This document shows, piece after piece, positions 34,267 through 47,019 of a stretch of DNA of 64,000 nucleotides. The stretch is from Sipunculus nudus (Eukaryota > Annelida > Sipuncula > Golfingiida > Sipunculidae). The DNA is taken from positions 34,489,401 to 34,553,400 of the forward strand of contig CM049317.1 in assembly GCA_026874595.1 (NCBI GenBank), in the 5' to 3' direction. Each line of letters starts with the position of its first letter. Positions within the stretch are counted from its first letter, which is position 1. The position numbers were made by a program, and so were the translations under genes. The notes beneath the pieces were generated by a model, which saw nothing but the letters and a program-made list of their open reading frames with translations, had not been told where the DNA came from and did not search any database.

Positions 34267-35940
34267 CTGAAAAAAAAGAACAGAAATGACGACATTCGTT
34301 CGATCACAACTACATATTGATGTTACTGTGAGTACGGCCCTTAATCATGTGATTACGGGCCCTGCATCACTGCCATGAACTATGAACACATTACGTTCGC
34401 CGGAGGAAATGTTTTGGATTCCGAAACCTCCGATCGTATATTTCTATAACTTGAAGAAAAGTGAAATTTTAAAATGAATATCAGTCAAATGAATTGGGTT
34501 GCGAACGTCTCTATATGAAAAACGCCCGTTGGTATTCATATAAAAGTAATATCTGATACAGCCTGGTCCACTGCGCCGGGATGTCCAGTTATATCTCAAT
34601 CACCACACATTACCTGCTTATACTCTTTTGTACTTTAAAACCAGTTTAATTTAATTTCAAAGCGAAGGATGGCACTATATAGGCTTAGCTTGGTTATGTC
34701 AATTGTAATATAACCCACATTGTTCTAGTGCTTATGAATCAACAATACGTGCGCAGATATATGCATTGGTGATAGAGGTGCGGATCTGACCGCAATATAT
34801 GGCTGGACCGGACCGGTAACACAAGATACCCTCCCAACTTCTTAAATTTTAAGGTCTGAGCTATCGTTTAATTGCTTTCATGCAAAATGTTTAAGCCCAC
34901 AACCCTTGTTTTGAACGATGAGCTTGTGTCTGTATGTAGGTTATAGGTTAATGGTCCTTAACCACAGTAAATGTACTAGAATTTGTTTCGAGCAAGATAT
35001 TCTATTGATTTTGTACATACAATTTCAGGGTCTATAAAGGAGCGTGGAGGGGTCAGCTTGTTTATTTAGTTGGTATAACTATTTTATTCACCGTTTATAA
35101 TTCAATTTTTATTTATAACAATAAATAATCAATTATAAATATAATAAAATAATTGGACCGGACCCATTGGACCGGTCCACCCTTAGGGACCGCATACACC
35201 CTGGTGGTCCGGTCTGCTCTTCTAATCGGTGATTGTAAATGTGAATATGATATAGTGTATACCTACTGTTATATAGGCCCTTATGGCTAGGGCTGGTTGG
35301 GCCAAAATCTGTTGTGTTAATGAAGTGCATTATTGTATACTTCTATGAGTCCGTTGTAAATGTTTATTAAGAGCCTTAAAGGCAATGCGCTTGGAGTGTC
35401 TGGCTTTTTTTCCCCAATCGGTCTGACAGTGATTTTCGTAAACCAAAACAAAATATCTGGCCTTGGTTAAAGTGAATTTTCATCACGCCTCGGAAAGTCT
35501 AGGAGGTGAAAAGTGTGAAACGTACCTGTTTATCAACATTAGCCTCCAAAGTTAACAAATGTCAGAAATGCCTACCGATGCGCTTCGGTGGGATTATAAG
35601 CTCAATTCGATATGTAACTGTGATATATTATTTTGTTTAGACCTAGTCCAATTATGGTAACTAAATGCGCATATATATTTTTAGTTTTACTGCGTGTAAT
35701 GCCTTGATACTACAGACGTACTGCACAACAGACATATGTCAGTTGTATAAATACGTTCTCACTGCTGTGGCCTTGTCGGAGGTTAGCAGTACAGAGTCCG
35801 TGTGTTCTTGGACCAAAACAAAAACAACAAACAATGACTGAGATAAAATAACTTGCTGTTGCCAATATCCTACAGTAATGTACTACATATGATACTTATC
35901 CAAAGTTAGATGTGTGTAAACTGAACTTCTAGTAACAGGC
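34267..35940 (-). other. Intron 2 of gene B, distal part
   Basis: AT-rich intron between exon 3 and the start of the second duplicated unit. It contains no recognisable exon, repeat or element. It should match gene A sequence lying left of the window. Confidence 0.6.
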
Positions 35941-35949
35941 GTACAGGGA

Positions 35950-36420
35950 AGCCTGAATGAAAAAAATATCCGTGGGACTGGCCAAAATTAGTCTTAATTC
36001 ACTGGTGGCCATATTAGACAAGCCAGTTATAACGAATGTCCTCAGAATGCTCGGTTCACCAAACAGTGATCTTAATATACAAGTAGTTTTATTAGACGTG
36101 TTTTTTAGACAGGTGGACTTTTTGGACAAGTGGCTTTCAGACAGGTTGTCTTTTTAGACAGGTGGACTTACTAGACAGGTGGTCTTTCAGACAGGTGGTC
36201 TTTAAGACAGGTGGTCTTTCAAACAAGTGGTCTTTCAGACAGGTGGTCTTATTAAACAGGTGGTCTTTCAGACAGGGGGTCTTTAAGACATGTGGTCTTT
36301 CAGATAGGTGGTCTTACTGGACAGCCGGTCTTATTAAACAGGTGGTCTTATTAAACAGAAAGGTCTTATAAAACAGGTGGTCTTTCAGATAGGTTGTCTT
36401 ATTACACAGATAGTCTTTCA
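35950..36420. repeat. GGTGGTC minisatellite, copy B
   Basis: The counterpart of the array at 1..360, with the same 16 to 18 base unit and different copy arrangement, in gene B intron 2. Confidence 0.85.
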
Positions 36421-36429
36421 GGCAGAGTC

Positions 36430-37345
36430 AACGGTATACTGTGATGGTCCAGCAGAAGATGCACATGTGTATGTAAAATGTGATGGTCTATGTTAAGTGC
36501 ATGTTAACTGTGTTACGGAACGCCACCGAGCGCATTTAAATTGCCTTGGGGAAAGCCATCATGCACATGTAAAAAGTGTCAAAGAACGCCATCATGCCAA
36601 TGAAGACACCATCATGTGCATGTTAACTATGTTAGGGAATGCTAGCGAGTGCATGTAAAATGTGAATATGTTACGGAACGCAATCATGCGCATGAAAATT
36701 GTGTTTTTGGACGCCATCATATCCATGTAAACTGAGTTAAGAAACCCCATCATGCGCATGTAAACTATGTAGGGAAAGCCAACATGCGTATTTAAATTGT
36801 GTTATTGGACGCCATCATATGCATGTAAATTCTGCTAAGGAACGCCATCATGCGCATGTAAACTGTGTCAACGAACGCCATTATGCGAAAGTAAACTCTC
36901 TTAGGCAACGCCAACATGCCCATGTAAACTGTGTTAGGGAACGTCACCATGTGTATATAAACTGTGAAAGGGAACGTAACCGAATGCATGTAAACAATGT
37001 TAGGGAACGCCATCGAGTGCATGTAAATTGTCTTAGGAAACGTTATCAAGTGCATGTAAACTGCCTTAGGAAACACCAGCATGTGCATGTAAATTGTGTA
37101 AGGGGACGCTTTTGCGCATGTAAATGTAATAGGGAACCATGTTAGGGAATGCCATAGAGTGCATGAAAATTGTCTAAGGAAACACCCTCATGCGCATGTA
37201 AATTGTGTAAGGGGACGCCCTCATGTCCATGTAAACTGTGTAAGGAAACAATATCATGCGCATGTAACCTGTCTCAGGGAACGCCATCATGCGCATGTAA
37301 ACTGTGTTACCGAACACCAAAATGTGCCAGTATACTAGCTGTTCC
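36430..37345. repeat. 33-bp minisatellite, copy B
   Basis: The counterpart of 361..1300, with the unit gggaacgccatcatgcgcat plus gtaaactgtgtta. Open frames on both strands reflect the period of 33. One unit near 36600 is partly deleted relative to copy A. Confidence 0.9.
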
Positions 37346-37854
37346 AGTTTGGAAGGGAACGCCCCTTGTGATAATTTTTAACTGAGCATGTATATTATTT
37401 TACTTATCTCCATAAAAAATTAAATTTAAAACCTTTGATTGACAAATAAATACTTAATGTAATGAAATATTTTTTATCTAAAAAACGACGGTATACGATA
37501 ATTTGACAATTCCTTAAAATATATTGATTTTAAATGAACATTTCCAGACAAAAAGATATAATTTGATTATACATGGATTAATTTTTCATCTAGATACATC
37601 TTTAATGAAAACATGTAAACTAATTTTGGGGCCTTTTTCATTGTTTTTTTTTTTTTTTTTACTTATTATGATAACTTTCTGTTTTGATATCTATTTCTAA
37701 TTAAATCGGAGATATATTACGAAACTAATGTTACATCTTTCATCTTGCAATACCATTAAATTCATTTCTGCGTTTAGTTCTATGTGGTTTAAGTATCCAC
37801 TTTCCATGCCATCGGACTATTTATTTGTATTACCTAATTTGAATAAACACTCAC
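37346..37854 (-). other. Intron 2 of gene B, proximal part
   Basis: AT-rich, with a T-run near 37645..37660. It aligns with 1301..1835 and shows no other feature. Confidence 0.6.
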
Positions 37855-38007
37855 CGACGCAAGGTTGTGTGTTGCAGGTTATCGTTTGGTTGTTGCCAAC
37901 ACTGCCGGTACATCCAGCAGGCGAGTCGCAGTACCTGGTTCTATACTGTGTACCGCCGTCACAAGTTTTAGTGCAGGGTGAAAAGGGCCCCCAAGGTGTC
38001 CAATTCC
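37855..38007 (-). CDS. Gene B exon 2: TSP1 domain
   Basis: A 153-base phase-1 exon encoding GNWTPWGPFSPCTKTCDGG, RTRYCDSPAGC, an NQT sequon and CNTQPCVG. The acceptor is gcAG at 38008..38009 and the donor GTGAGT at 37849..37854. The translation equals that of gene A exon 2, with one synonymous DNA difference, although the adjoining introns differ by many substitutions and indels. Confidence 0.93.
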
Positions 38008-40220
38008 CTGTAGCAGATAACACATATATATAGATTTGCATACAGTACTCAGATCTTAAATATAATCATAAATTAGAATACATAGCATTTATATGGCGCC
38101 GATTCTCCGATTGTCGGACTTACAGCGCGTCACACACACAGACTGATAACTTGTTCTTTTTAATGACTGAGGCGGGCTCTACCCCAGTCAAACACGCTAC
38201 TTAAGGATAATCATTTGCAGCGCAACCCTCAACCAGGGTCAGGCTTAATGAATGAAAATACAACAAACCTGAACCGTTTTGGCCGGATAAAATACAGCAA
38301 TAGAAATAATCAAAGCGTATATGACATTATGGATGCTAAATAACATCTTAATATGACGCATATAACGCATGATAATTGGCCAAAATACCAGACATGTCTA
38401 GCGTAATACCTGATCAATTAAAACATGAAAGGACATGTTATAACTCCATACATGGAGCTAACAAAGTGGCATAGGCCTTATGTTCACGTGAAAAATGTTT
38501 GAGGATTCAAATAAATAAATTCAAATAAATCTTATACTCGGTCATACTGCTCCTAGTGTACACGGGTACCTGCACTGCAGATAAATCTTCGGATCCCACG
38601 TCCACGACGTTGTATGAATGTAACGTGTGTAAGAAATGTCAACTCTTGATCACAACTAACTCATACCCACTTACAAAGCACAATGTCAAGAAAACCTGCC
38701 CCTGTGACTCTCCGTAGGCCCTACTTCCTTCTCAATTTCTCTCGCGTGTTTATCCATTGTTAATGCCTTTAGAAAATCAAATAATACATGTTATAAACCA
38801 AAACTTATACAGAAGAGTTAAGTTTAAAATTGGGTTTTAGATGATATAAGAGTTGGAGATTTCGCATTATAGACTTTGGAGATTTCCCAAGCGAAGCGCA
38901 TTATAGACTTTTTGCGCTATGAGACGGAAAGAACGTTCACCAAGTTGCATATGACATTTTGGAACAATAAATTGTTTCCGCCAGCCGGACGAAGCTTGGA
39001 ATATGTATCACACGATTTACGTTGTACATGATGAGGTGAACATTTGTTTTATTCACACATTTTTTTAATATTATTTTAAGCCTCAGTATAACCACCAATT
39101 TCCGGATAGCAATATACTGCGATAGGTGGTAGTAGATTGCAATCCATATCCCGATCATTGTGTCAATATCTTGCAGCTAAGTGTATTTTCTGGTATGTAT
39201 AACACGGGGAATATGTTTTAAATTGATTATCATGTTGATTACAATGATAAAATGGAAGTGTTAGTTGTTTTTTTAGTGGTCAAAGACATATTTAAGATTT
39301 TTTAATAATTCAGTTTCTTTACGTCTTACATATGCAGCTAATTTGGATATTAGAGCTTTCTGGGGTGTGGCGTATCAAATAGAAAGGCTGTTTTTCTTGA
39401 TCAATAACACTGTTCAATTGACATGTGATCTTTCTACGGTTACACAATATATAAAGGAGGAATATTAATAAATGGAATATTAATAAATGGCTATTTTGTT
39501 ATTTTAACAAAGTTTTGCACTTATTTATTTGTTTTGTTTTTGTTTCACTGTTAGCTTTGTTATTACCAATCGGTCATCAAGAAGAAACTTAAATTAAATG
39601 GGACAGACCGTTGATCGTATGGTCCATCAAGCAAAAAAATGTTCTAATTATCGACAGGAAGATTGTCTCTAGACAGGGCAGCCTTTCAATTGACTCAACC
39701 AATTCAGGTGGCAGCATTAGTAGTAGAAACCTTATTGTTATTGCAATCGATGAGTGTCAGCCACATTCGACACAATATCGAATATATGAAAAAAAAATAT
39801 CGATTTATTAAACCATCACAATATATGCGAATCGCCGTATCGCGATATGCCGGTAAATCAATCGCATACCCCTAATATTTTTTCATTGAAGATAACCCCA
39901 TTTTATGCTAGATTAACTTAGTATCTTGTATATCTGCAGAATTTCATTCCGGTTTAAGACTGTGTGACTGGGCAATAGTACACGCCTCCTATCATTTTAT
40001 ATCCTGCTGGGACTGCTTCACCGATCTGTGGATCGTTTGACCTACCCCTATACCACAGAAGATATTAATTTTTTAAAACATTTTCGTTATTTTAACAAGA
40101 AGGTTAATGCATCTGACAAAATGCCTGACAAATCAGTGAACAGTGATTCATATTAACCGACTATGGAATTAATATCTTTTTAATATACACTAAGATTTAT
40201 ATTATTTATAAAACAAATGA

Positions 40221-40316
<96 letters not shown>

Positions 40317-40798
40317 TGGCAGACAGAAGGCCGTAAACTAGGGAATAAGGCTACAAGGGAAAATTGTATCGCGTTGTCATAAAGGGGGAAAAATTAAGCT
40401 AGTGTATCCAATTCAACTTTGAAGAAAAGTTGTACAACACTTCCAGTGTGTACCCACTCATATATACCATTAGAATATAAACAACAGAATTAAATTATGA
40501 AGTCAGGTATGCAGTAAAAAGAGTAAGAATATCAAATACCTTGGCCAAACAATTTTCTCATGGCATTTTTCTGTAGAAAATCAATAAAAAGAATTATAAG
40601 GTTTATTTTCGGTAATAAGGTTTCGTATATTTGTCTTAACGCAAAACATATACTTAGCATTAAGCTGTATTTGACCCATGTAACGTAGAAGAAAGTGCTA
40701 ATGTTGGTAAAAATAAAACTATAGATATACATTTTAACAGCGAAATGGTAACGTTCAATTAAAAACGGTTAACAAACATAATGCGAACAAATAATTAC
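38008..40798 (-). other. Intron 1 of gene B
   Basis: A 2.8-kb intron with a CT run (40223..40258) and a TA run (40259..40314). It lacks the poly-C/T MITE seen in gene A. No coding signal is apparent. Confidence 0.75.
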
Positions 40799-40874
40799 CA
40801 GTTACAGATGTAGGAAGAACCACAGCTATGAAAACAACCGTGACAGCAACCACTGGCGGCCTGGTCGACGTCAT
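40799..40874 (-). CDS. Gene B exon 1: start codon and signal peptide
   Basis: ATG at 40874 followed by 25 codons plus one base, ending at a GTAATT donor (40793..40798). The peptide MTSTRPPVVAVTVVFIAVVL has a strongly hydrophobic core and ends TSVTG, fitting a cleavable signal peptide. Phase 1 matches exon 2. A TATA-like box lies about 70 bases upstream. The start is supported by conservation with gene A. Confidence 0.85.
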
Positions 40875-40942
40875 TTTTTTTTGTCTCCCCTGATATTCAG
40901 AAGAGAGAGCGCGCGAATGACAATAGTCGTCTGGAGAGCTGC

Positions 40943-40990
40943 CTTATATGGACGTCAACCACGTCAGAACCTTAGGGCTCCGACCAATCA
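40943..40990 (-). promoter_or_regulatory. Gene B core promoter
   Basis: On the minus strand CATATAAG (40943..40950) replaces the TATATAAG of gene A, again preceded by TTGACGTC. The inverted CCAAT box (ccaatca on plus, 40984..40990) keeps the same spacing. The change in the TATA core could alter expression, which is inference. Confidence 0.55.
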
Positions 40991-41245
40991 GGAGCTTTAT
41001 ATGCCTCTATCAACCAATTGTTTTATTACTAGACTGTCACGTATTTAATTTTTCACATGAATTCTCTTCGCATGGTTTATTAAATGAACACATTGAAGTA
41101 TCTAAAGGTAAACTGTACAGCGCTCACGGCAGGATAAGTTTAAAGCACTGTTAAATGTGCATATATGAAATTTCAATAAATAAGAAGAGGTTATTCTCTG
41201 TGGTAAACACACGCCATGACACACACATATATTATATTATATATG

Positions 41246-41281
<36 letters not shown>

Positions 41282-43560
41282 CAAATAGTATCATCTTTTC
41301 TTTGCGTTTCCGTACCTTATCTTCCATCACAACTTCACTGTTACATATATCTAATGTATAGCTAATATAGGTTATATTTGCTCTCCGTATAAATACTGGT
41401 TATCAAAACTCGTTAAAAGACCTCGTGTTTGTGTGTGTTGGAGGGGGGGGGGGGGTCGAAATCCCCGTGCACTTCATCCCACATTGCGAAATTGCACCCT
41501 GCATGACTGAATGTAAGAATTTTTATTGATGTTAATGAGTTTGCTTTATTATATGCTGATGGTTATTAGAATAAATATATTTACTAAAAATGTATTTACT
41601 TTTTAGGTAGTGCAGAGTTATATTAGCGTGTTGAAATTTCGGAAGATAAAATAGGCCACAAAAAAATCAATTATTCTACGGATTCGCCGCTCCCGCTTTT
41701 CGAGGGTCTTTTTTTTTTCTTTTTGCAAATGAGAATCAGTTCAATTAACATTTAAAGTTACAGCGGGCTGAGTGAATAGTTTATGATAAAATAACCTAGA
41801 GGGAAAACAATCCTTTTCGCATACCGCATACCGCGAGTCGAGTAAACGCAGATTTATGCATAACCTGTACTAACATAGTAACACAGGCCTATATATATAG
41901 AAAGTGTCACAGGGCGTTTCTAGTGTACACTGTATAGCAGCAGACGGGTTGCCTTTTTTATGTAGTTGCCTGCTCCACCTGGCTATGATTTAAGATCACT
42001 GCATTTGCTGTGAAGTTATTTGTTGTGTGATGGACTATAAACCTCTCTAGAATGCTGAACCTGCCATCACAGGCGTTATATATGTGATTTTTTTCATACC
42101 TGTTAACCCTTTTTCACATGCTAGTTTTGTCTTCTGACAGCTCAGAAACCTAAAACATATAAGGGAATTCCCCTTACTGTGTATAATTAATATTTAAGAA
42201 AGTGTGAATAAAATAAAATTGATCATCTTGACGAATCTTACAGAAAATGGTTATGTTATGAACAAATGTTGTATGTTGATTAGAGTTTAATATATTATAT
42301 TTTTTTTCAATATTTAAAAATTCTATTTTAATCAAGAATTAAAATATCATATGGTTTAATATTATTCTTTTTAAGTTGCTTGCTTTAATTAGGTGATAAA
42401 ACAACGTACACGTTAACATTTATCCTTCTAGAAATATCAAAAGATAAAAAAAAAATTAAGGAAACCGTATAAATACATAGTGAGTCAGGCTTTTAAATAA
42501 TAGTAACTTCATAAGGTCCAGTGGGCCAGCCAAACTCTGAAAAGTCCTCTAGAATTATTTTTACGGGTGAATGCCAACGTAAAATTTAAATGTGAAGGTC
42601 ATTTTGTAGATCATCAAGGTCACAAGGTATAATTTTTATCTCCTTTTTGATGTAATATAGGCTACTTTTATAAAAAAAATTAATTGACCAAAATATCAAA
42701 CTCTTTTGTTGGTTGCAAGAGAAAATGTAATTTTGGAAACTGATTAAATATAAATGAAACAAACAAAGTAGATAATTAACTACATAAGACTGATTTCACC
42801 GAATTGGTAACATTATGTTTGCACTATATATATAGTCTGATCGTCCTGTCCGTGGGTTTGTATGTCCGTACTTCAAACTTGGACAGTTATTCATGCATGG
42901 GTCAAATCAGAAGCTATTGTTTTCTATATGACTGTGGACACCTGGGGGCGGAGCATGGCTAATATTGCATAGCCACGTCTTGGTTTGCTATGGATGTCAG
43001 TTTATTCTAGTTTATTGAACAGTAGCTTCTTGAGCACTATAACACATAACAGTAATAAAACTCCTTTCATCGCAGTGATATAAACTTTTTCTTTCTTTCT
43101 AATTGCCCTGAAGCGGATCAAGTCTCAAATGGTTGCACTGTACAAATTTTCCAGTTGTAATAGTGCATACTGGTATATAATCAATTTTATATTGTCATTT
43201 CCCAACCAGATTAATTTAATTTCAGGCCCAAAGAGAATGCACCTGCTACTTTGCCAACTGCAGTGTTAAGAAATATATAAAATGTAATGACATAATGTGT
43301 ATCAGTGAAAAGGTTTGTTTTCGAAAATCGTGGACTAATTAATGGATTACGCGGAATGTTCATTTCCTTATAAAATTGAACGAACGTCCGAGGTTTTTAA
43401 AACCGTTTTTGTTATATACAAATATAATGAGTATAATAAGGACAATTAATTGATAAAAATAATGATAATAATGATAATAGTTATGATTTGGTTATGTATC
43501 TGAAATTGCCCTCTAGAGTTTTACCACTTATTATTTACTTCAAATATATCATCTAATAGG
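40991..43560. other. Intergenic region upstream of gene B
   Basis: AT-rich spacer aligned with 5127..8270. It has TA runs near 41224..41281 and a G-run near 41443..41454. No gene is supported. Confidence 0.6.
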
Positions 43561-43688
43561 TTAACTAAATGAAAAATCTATCCAAGATATATAAACATGC
43601 AAAATATGAGGCGGATGAGTCAAATCATCGCAAAGATATGAATATTTTTTCTCTAAACATACAACAGATGGACACCATACACAGTAAG
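43561..43688. repeat. Local duplicate of 44390..44516
   Basis: This 128-base piece (ttaactaaatgaaaaatcta to cacagtaag) is almost identical to 44390..44516, about 829 bases away. It replaces the 1.8 kb found at 8271..10033 in copy A and abuts the palindrome directly. Confidence 0.85.
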
Positions 43689-43854
43689 TTCATAAAAATG
43701 CATCAATGCCTTAATGTCACTACCCACAGGTTTCGTGCGCACTGTGTGGCACTCATCAGGTGACACTCATGGGAGTCACGTGATGAGTGCCACGCGGTGC
43801 GCACGAAACCTGCGGGTAGTGACATTAATGCATTAATGCATTTTTATGAACTTA
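43685..43854. mobile_element. Near-perfect palindrome, copy B
   Basis: The same foldback MITE as 10034..10207, with arms of about 75 bases. Its right flank matches copy A and its left flank does not. Confidence 0.75.
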
Positions 43855-43918
43855 TAGCAGCTCTACTTTATGTGTTGAGCATTTTGAGCAATTTGATCCT
43901 GGAATGGCAATCAATCAG

Positions 43919-43970
<52 letters not shown>

Positions 43971-45672
43971 ATAATAACCCCCCCCCCAAAAAAAAAGAAT
44001 TAAATGCTTAATTGTCCGCCAACTCAATATTAGCGCCCCCCCCCCCCCCTGTTCTCAAATTTCTTGATCTATTCTGATATATTATTTACAATAAAAACAT
44101 ATTCTGTTGTCTTGTCAATGTAGGCTGTAAAGGCAGCGAAGTTGTTTATATGAAAAATAACATGAAATATGCGATACAATAACTGTGCGGTTATTACAGT
44201 AACCATAAAAAGTAATATGGGCAACATACCTTCAGTTAATGATCGGGTCAATATATGTAAATCCGTGGAGCCAAATTTAAGAAAACCAGTGTTACAGTTA
44301 GGGTAGAGTAAGGTCGATATATCAAACCAGTCCTGAGATATTTGCATGGATGTCTGCCGTGTAATCGTGTTTATTGGTGGTGCCACCTGTTAACTAAATG
44401 AAAAATCTATCCAAGATATATAAACATGCAAAAATGAGGCGGATGAGTCAAATCACCGCAAAGATATGAATATTTTTTCTCTAAACATACAACAGATGGA
44501 CACCATACACAGTAAGTGCAGGTTGCGCCACCAGCTTTATGTATCATAAAGAGCTCTGTAAGATCTGTACTCATGCGTAATTTGCTCTGAGATATTAGCA
44601 TGGATTCTGCAGCGTTAACGTCATTGTAGGTGGCGCCACCTGTCTTATAAACGAGAAAAATATCCATGATGCATATATGGGGAAGATTTCTGGCAAATAA
44701 ATCCAACCACTGCAGAAATTTGAGTGATTTTAACCCAAGGTTGACAAACACATGGACCCTGGGCAAAAATGGTTGTAGATGGCGCCAATAGTTTTGTGTA
44801 TGATATAAAGCTATCGAAGAGCAATACTCAGCAAAATTTCAGCCCGATTGGTTAGATATATGCGTTTATGTTTGAAAACAGACGCACAGATGGACGCTCT
44901 GCATTGAGAAAGGTCAGAGGTAAACCCAAAATGATGACGTAGCAGTTTACATATGACTCGATCATAATCCCGAATTTCATAAAATCCCGTCCAGTGGTTA
45001 CTGAGTTCTCCGGAAAACCTATGCGGCGGCGGCGGCCGCTCTAGGCTGAAAACATATAGTATCCTCAGAACTCTGTTTTGGCGGATACAATTGAATACTT
45101 GTTAAAGTAATATTGATGTACCATGATAAGAAAAAAATTATGGTATGTCTTTAGTCAGGTACACAGTGTCACAAGGTGATTTTCCTCATTTGAGCATGTT
45201 TGCTCTATTTTGTTAAATTAAGAATATTTTCTTGGTTTTAGCTGGGTTGTTTCTTTGGTATTTGTTGTGGGGGGAGTCGACTCGGCGGGCAGGGTAATTG
45301 AATCGTGAGACAATACTGGAACACAATAGGTGCCGCAATCTGGCATGGTAGGTAGATCTGAGCTCTATAATAGTCTTTAATATATTCGTTGCTGCTAAGG
45401 CAGTGCCTTTTTTGTTGTTGTATACCTGATTGGTAATACAATGAGTGCACCATCAAAAACCACACCATCTCTACTTTACCAGGTCAGACAAAATGCAACC
45501 GGGTCCGACACTTGATAACGCTAACCTGCCGGTAAGGGGCAGCGTTCATCGGGTGACTTTGATTGGGGCCCAGACACGAGAGGTTTAAGGTCAAAATTGA
45601 GGATTTTGACGCCCACTAATGTGTTGTGCTCAGAAACGCAACGTCCGCAACCTGTGCAACTTAGTATAGCTT
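43855..45672. other. Spacer with degenerate tandem repeat, copy B
   Basis: It contains a TA run (43919..43966), C-runs, and the degenerate ~255-bp repeat (about 44280..44800). About 480 bases (44822..45300) have no equivalent in copy A. The exon-like open frame near 45538..45690 matches that at 11345..11515. No gene is supported. Confidence 0.5.
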
Positions 45673-46469
45673 TAGTCCAGCGGTTAAGCTCCCATATTTG
45701 GAGGAATTGTGCAAAACATGAAAGAAGCATGAAAGTTGGTAAAGTATTCTTTGGAACTTATTGATGAATTTCAGATATAGGGCCAAGCTGAAAATATATT
45801 ATCTTGGCCAAAATCCAAGATGGCGGCCAACATGGCCGCCAAATTAGAAAATGTCAATAACTTGAGTTAAAATGTCCCGAGAAAGCATTGCAAGTACTCT
45901 AATGCTTTTTTTCTAAAGTTTTTTTGGACTGAGAAATTCAATTTTTGAGGTTCCAACCCTCTCCAGGTTCTCATTAGCTGGTTTTTATCATGAATTTGGT
46001 AATATTCCATTAGTCCAACAGTTCAGCTGCATATTGAGAAGAATTGAAATGAAAACCTGGAAAAAAAAAAATGAAACTGGGCATAATAATTTTCGTGACC
46101 ATACTCTATATGTTCAGATATCGGGCCGAGCGGAATTCACAATATTTTGGTAAAACTCCAAGATGGCGTCAAAGATGGCCACCGTAACATAAAATACCAA
46201 TATAGTCGGTTATATTTGTCCTCGAATGCATTGCCAGTGCACTGTTTCTATGTTATTAGGATCGAAAAATTTATTTATAAGGGTTCCAGGTCTGTATCAT
46301 GCATGTGTGAATGAAGTCTGATTTTGTTGGTATTGAAATTGTGCTAAAATTACCCTTTTTTACCAGCACATCTAACGGTAAAACGTATTTGTTGATTACC
46401 CTGCCGTAATTTAATTTATTTTTTATCTTAAGTATTTCAACACTATGTCTTTTTCCATGTAATGAAAAG

Positions 46470-46650
46470 GACGGTCGATTGGTAAAACGCTCGGCTCTCT
46501 TCACTGGCGACCAAGTTTCTGTCCCCGATGTTGCTATGAGAGTGGATTGTTGTGGTCCATACAGAGTCGGTTGTTTTCTTCGTGTGCTCTGATTCCATCC
46601 ACCACTTTGCCATCCGAGCCACGGAAAGTGCCTTGTAGAAGTTACTATAA
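46470..46650 (+). mobile_element. tRNA-derived SINE-like piece
   Basis: A tRNA-like head reads ggtcgattggtaaaacgctc with a box-A-like segment, then gtttctgtccccg at a degenerate box B. It is followed by a conserved-looking core with ttttcttcgtgtgctctgat, reminiscent of core domains of invertebrate SINEs. It lies within the inverted-repeat element. The match is by pattern only. Confidence 0.45.
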
Positions 46651-46950
46651 CCAGTAGTACAATCAATGTAAAAGAAATTTTATTTGTTTATAAGTTGTGG
46701 CTCTTTTGCCTCGAGGTGAAGGTGCAGTTTTAAGACTCTTTGCTTGCATTAAGAAAGAATCAGTACATTATGCTGTATGCTACGCTTTCTTTTAAAGTGA
46801 TAGATTTAGGCCTGTTGGTATCACTTTCTACTGAATGAGAATGAATATAACCGTATGATAAAGATGGTATGATGTTAGAAAGAATTCATAACCTATCGTT
46901 AAGACAGTAAATCTCATGGTTTGTGGCGAGATTTCACCATTATGCCATTT

Positions 46951-47019
46951 CGACGTCGACGGGGTTTGAACCGGGGACCTACAAACACGTCCTTAATCAC
47001 GAGGCAACGTTCTAACCCC
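46951..47019 (-). mobile_element. tRNA-like SINE head, minus strand
   Basis: On the minus strand ggttagaacgttgcctcgtg resembles a tRNA D-arm and anticodon region. ggttcaaacccc is a near-consensus internal promoter box B, with arms ggggtt/aacccc. It lacks a full acceptor stem, so it is a tRNA-derived repeat and not a tRNA gene. Confidence 0.5.

Larger units (their letters stand above)
25031..40874 (-). other. Gene B: complete SP-TSP1x4-VWA-TSP1-VWA-charged tail
   Basis: Nine exons on the minus strand form one model: 40799..40874, 37855..38007, 34105..34266, 32373..32522, 31414..31575, 28072..28665, 27328..27471, 26409..26981 and 25031..25929. All internal borders are GT-AG and phase 1, and the lengths sum to 2913 bases, exactly 971 codons. 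Approximate residues: signal peptide 1-25, TSP1 26-234 (four), VWA 235-432, TSP1 433-480, VWA 481-671, tail 672-970. Many NxS/T sequons fit a secreted glycoprotein. Two in-frame stops (28655..28657 and 25451..25453) complicate the model. VWA plus TSP1 proteins usually act in adhesion or matrix assembly; the role here is inference. Additional undetected exons are possible in the long introns. Confidence 0.8.

Noticed and set aside
45032-45044. gcggccgctctag resembles a cloning polylinker (vector contamination)
   Set aside because: Flanking sequence on both sides is ordinary spacer and no longer vector match is visible. A GCGG run explains it.
46951-47019. Functional tRNA gene
   Set aside because: Box B is good but acceptor and D stems do not form properly. 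It is better explained as a SINE head.
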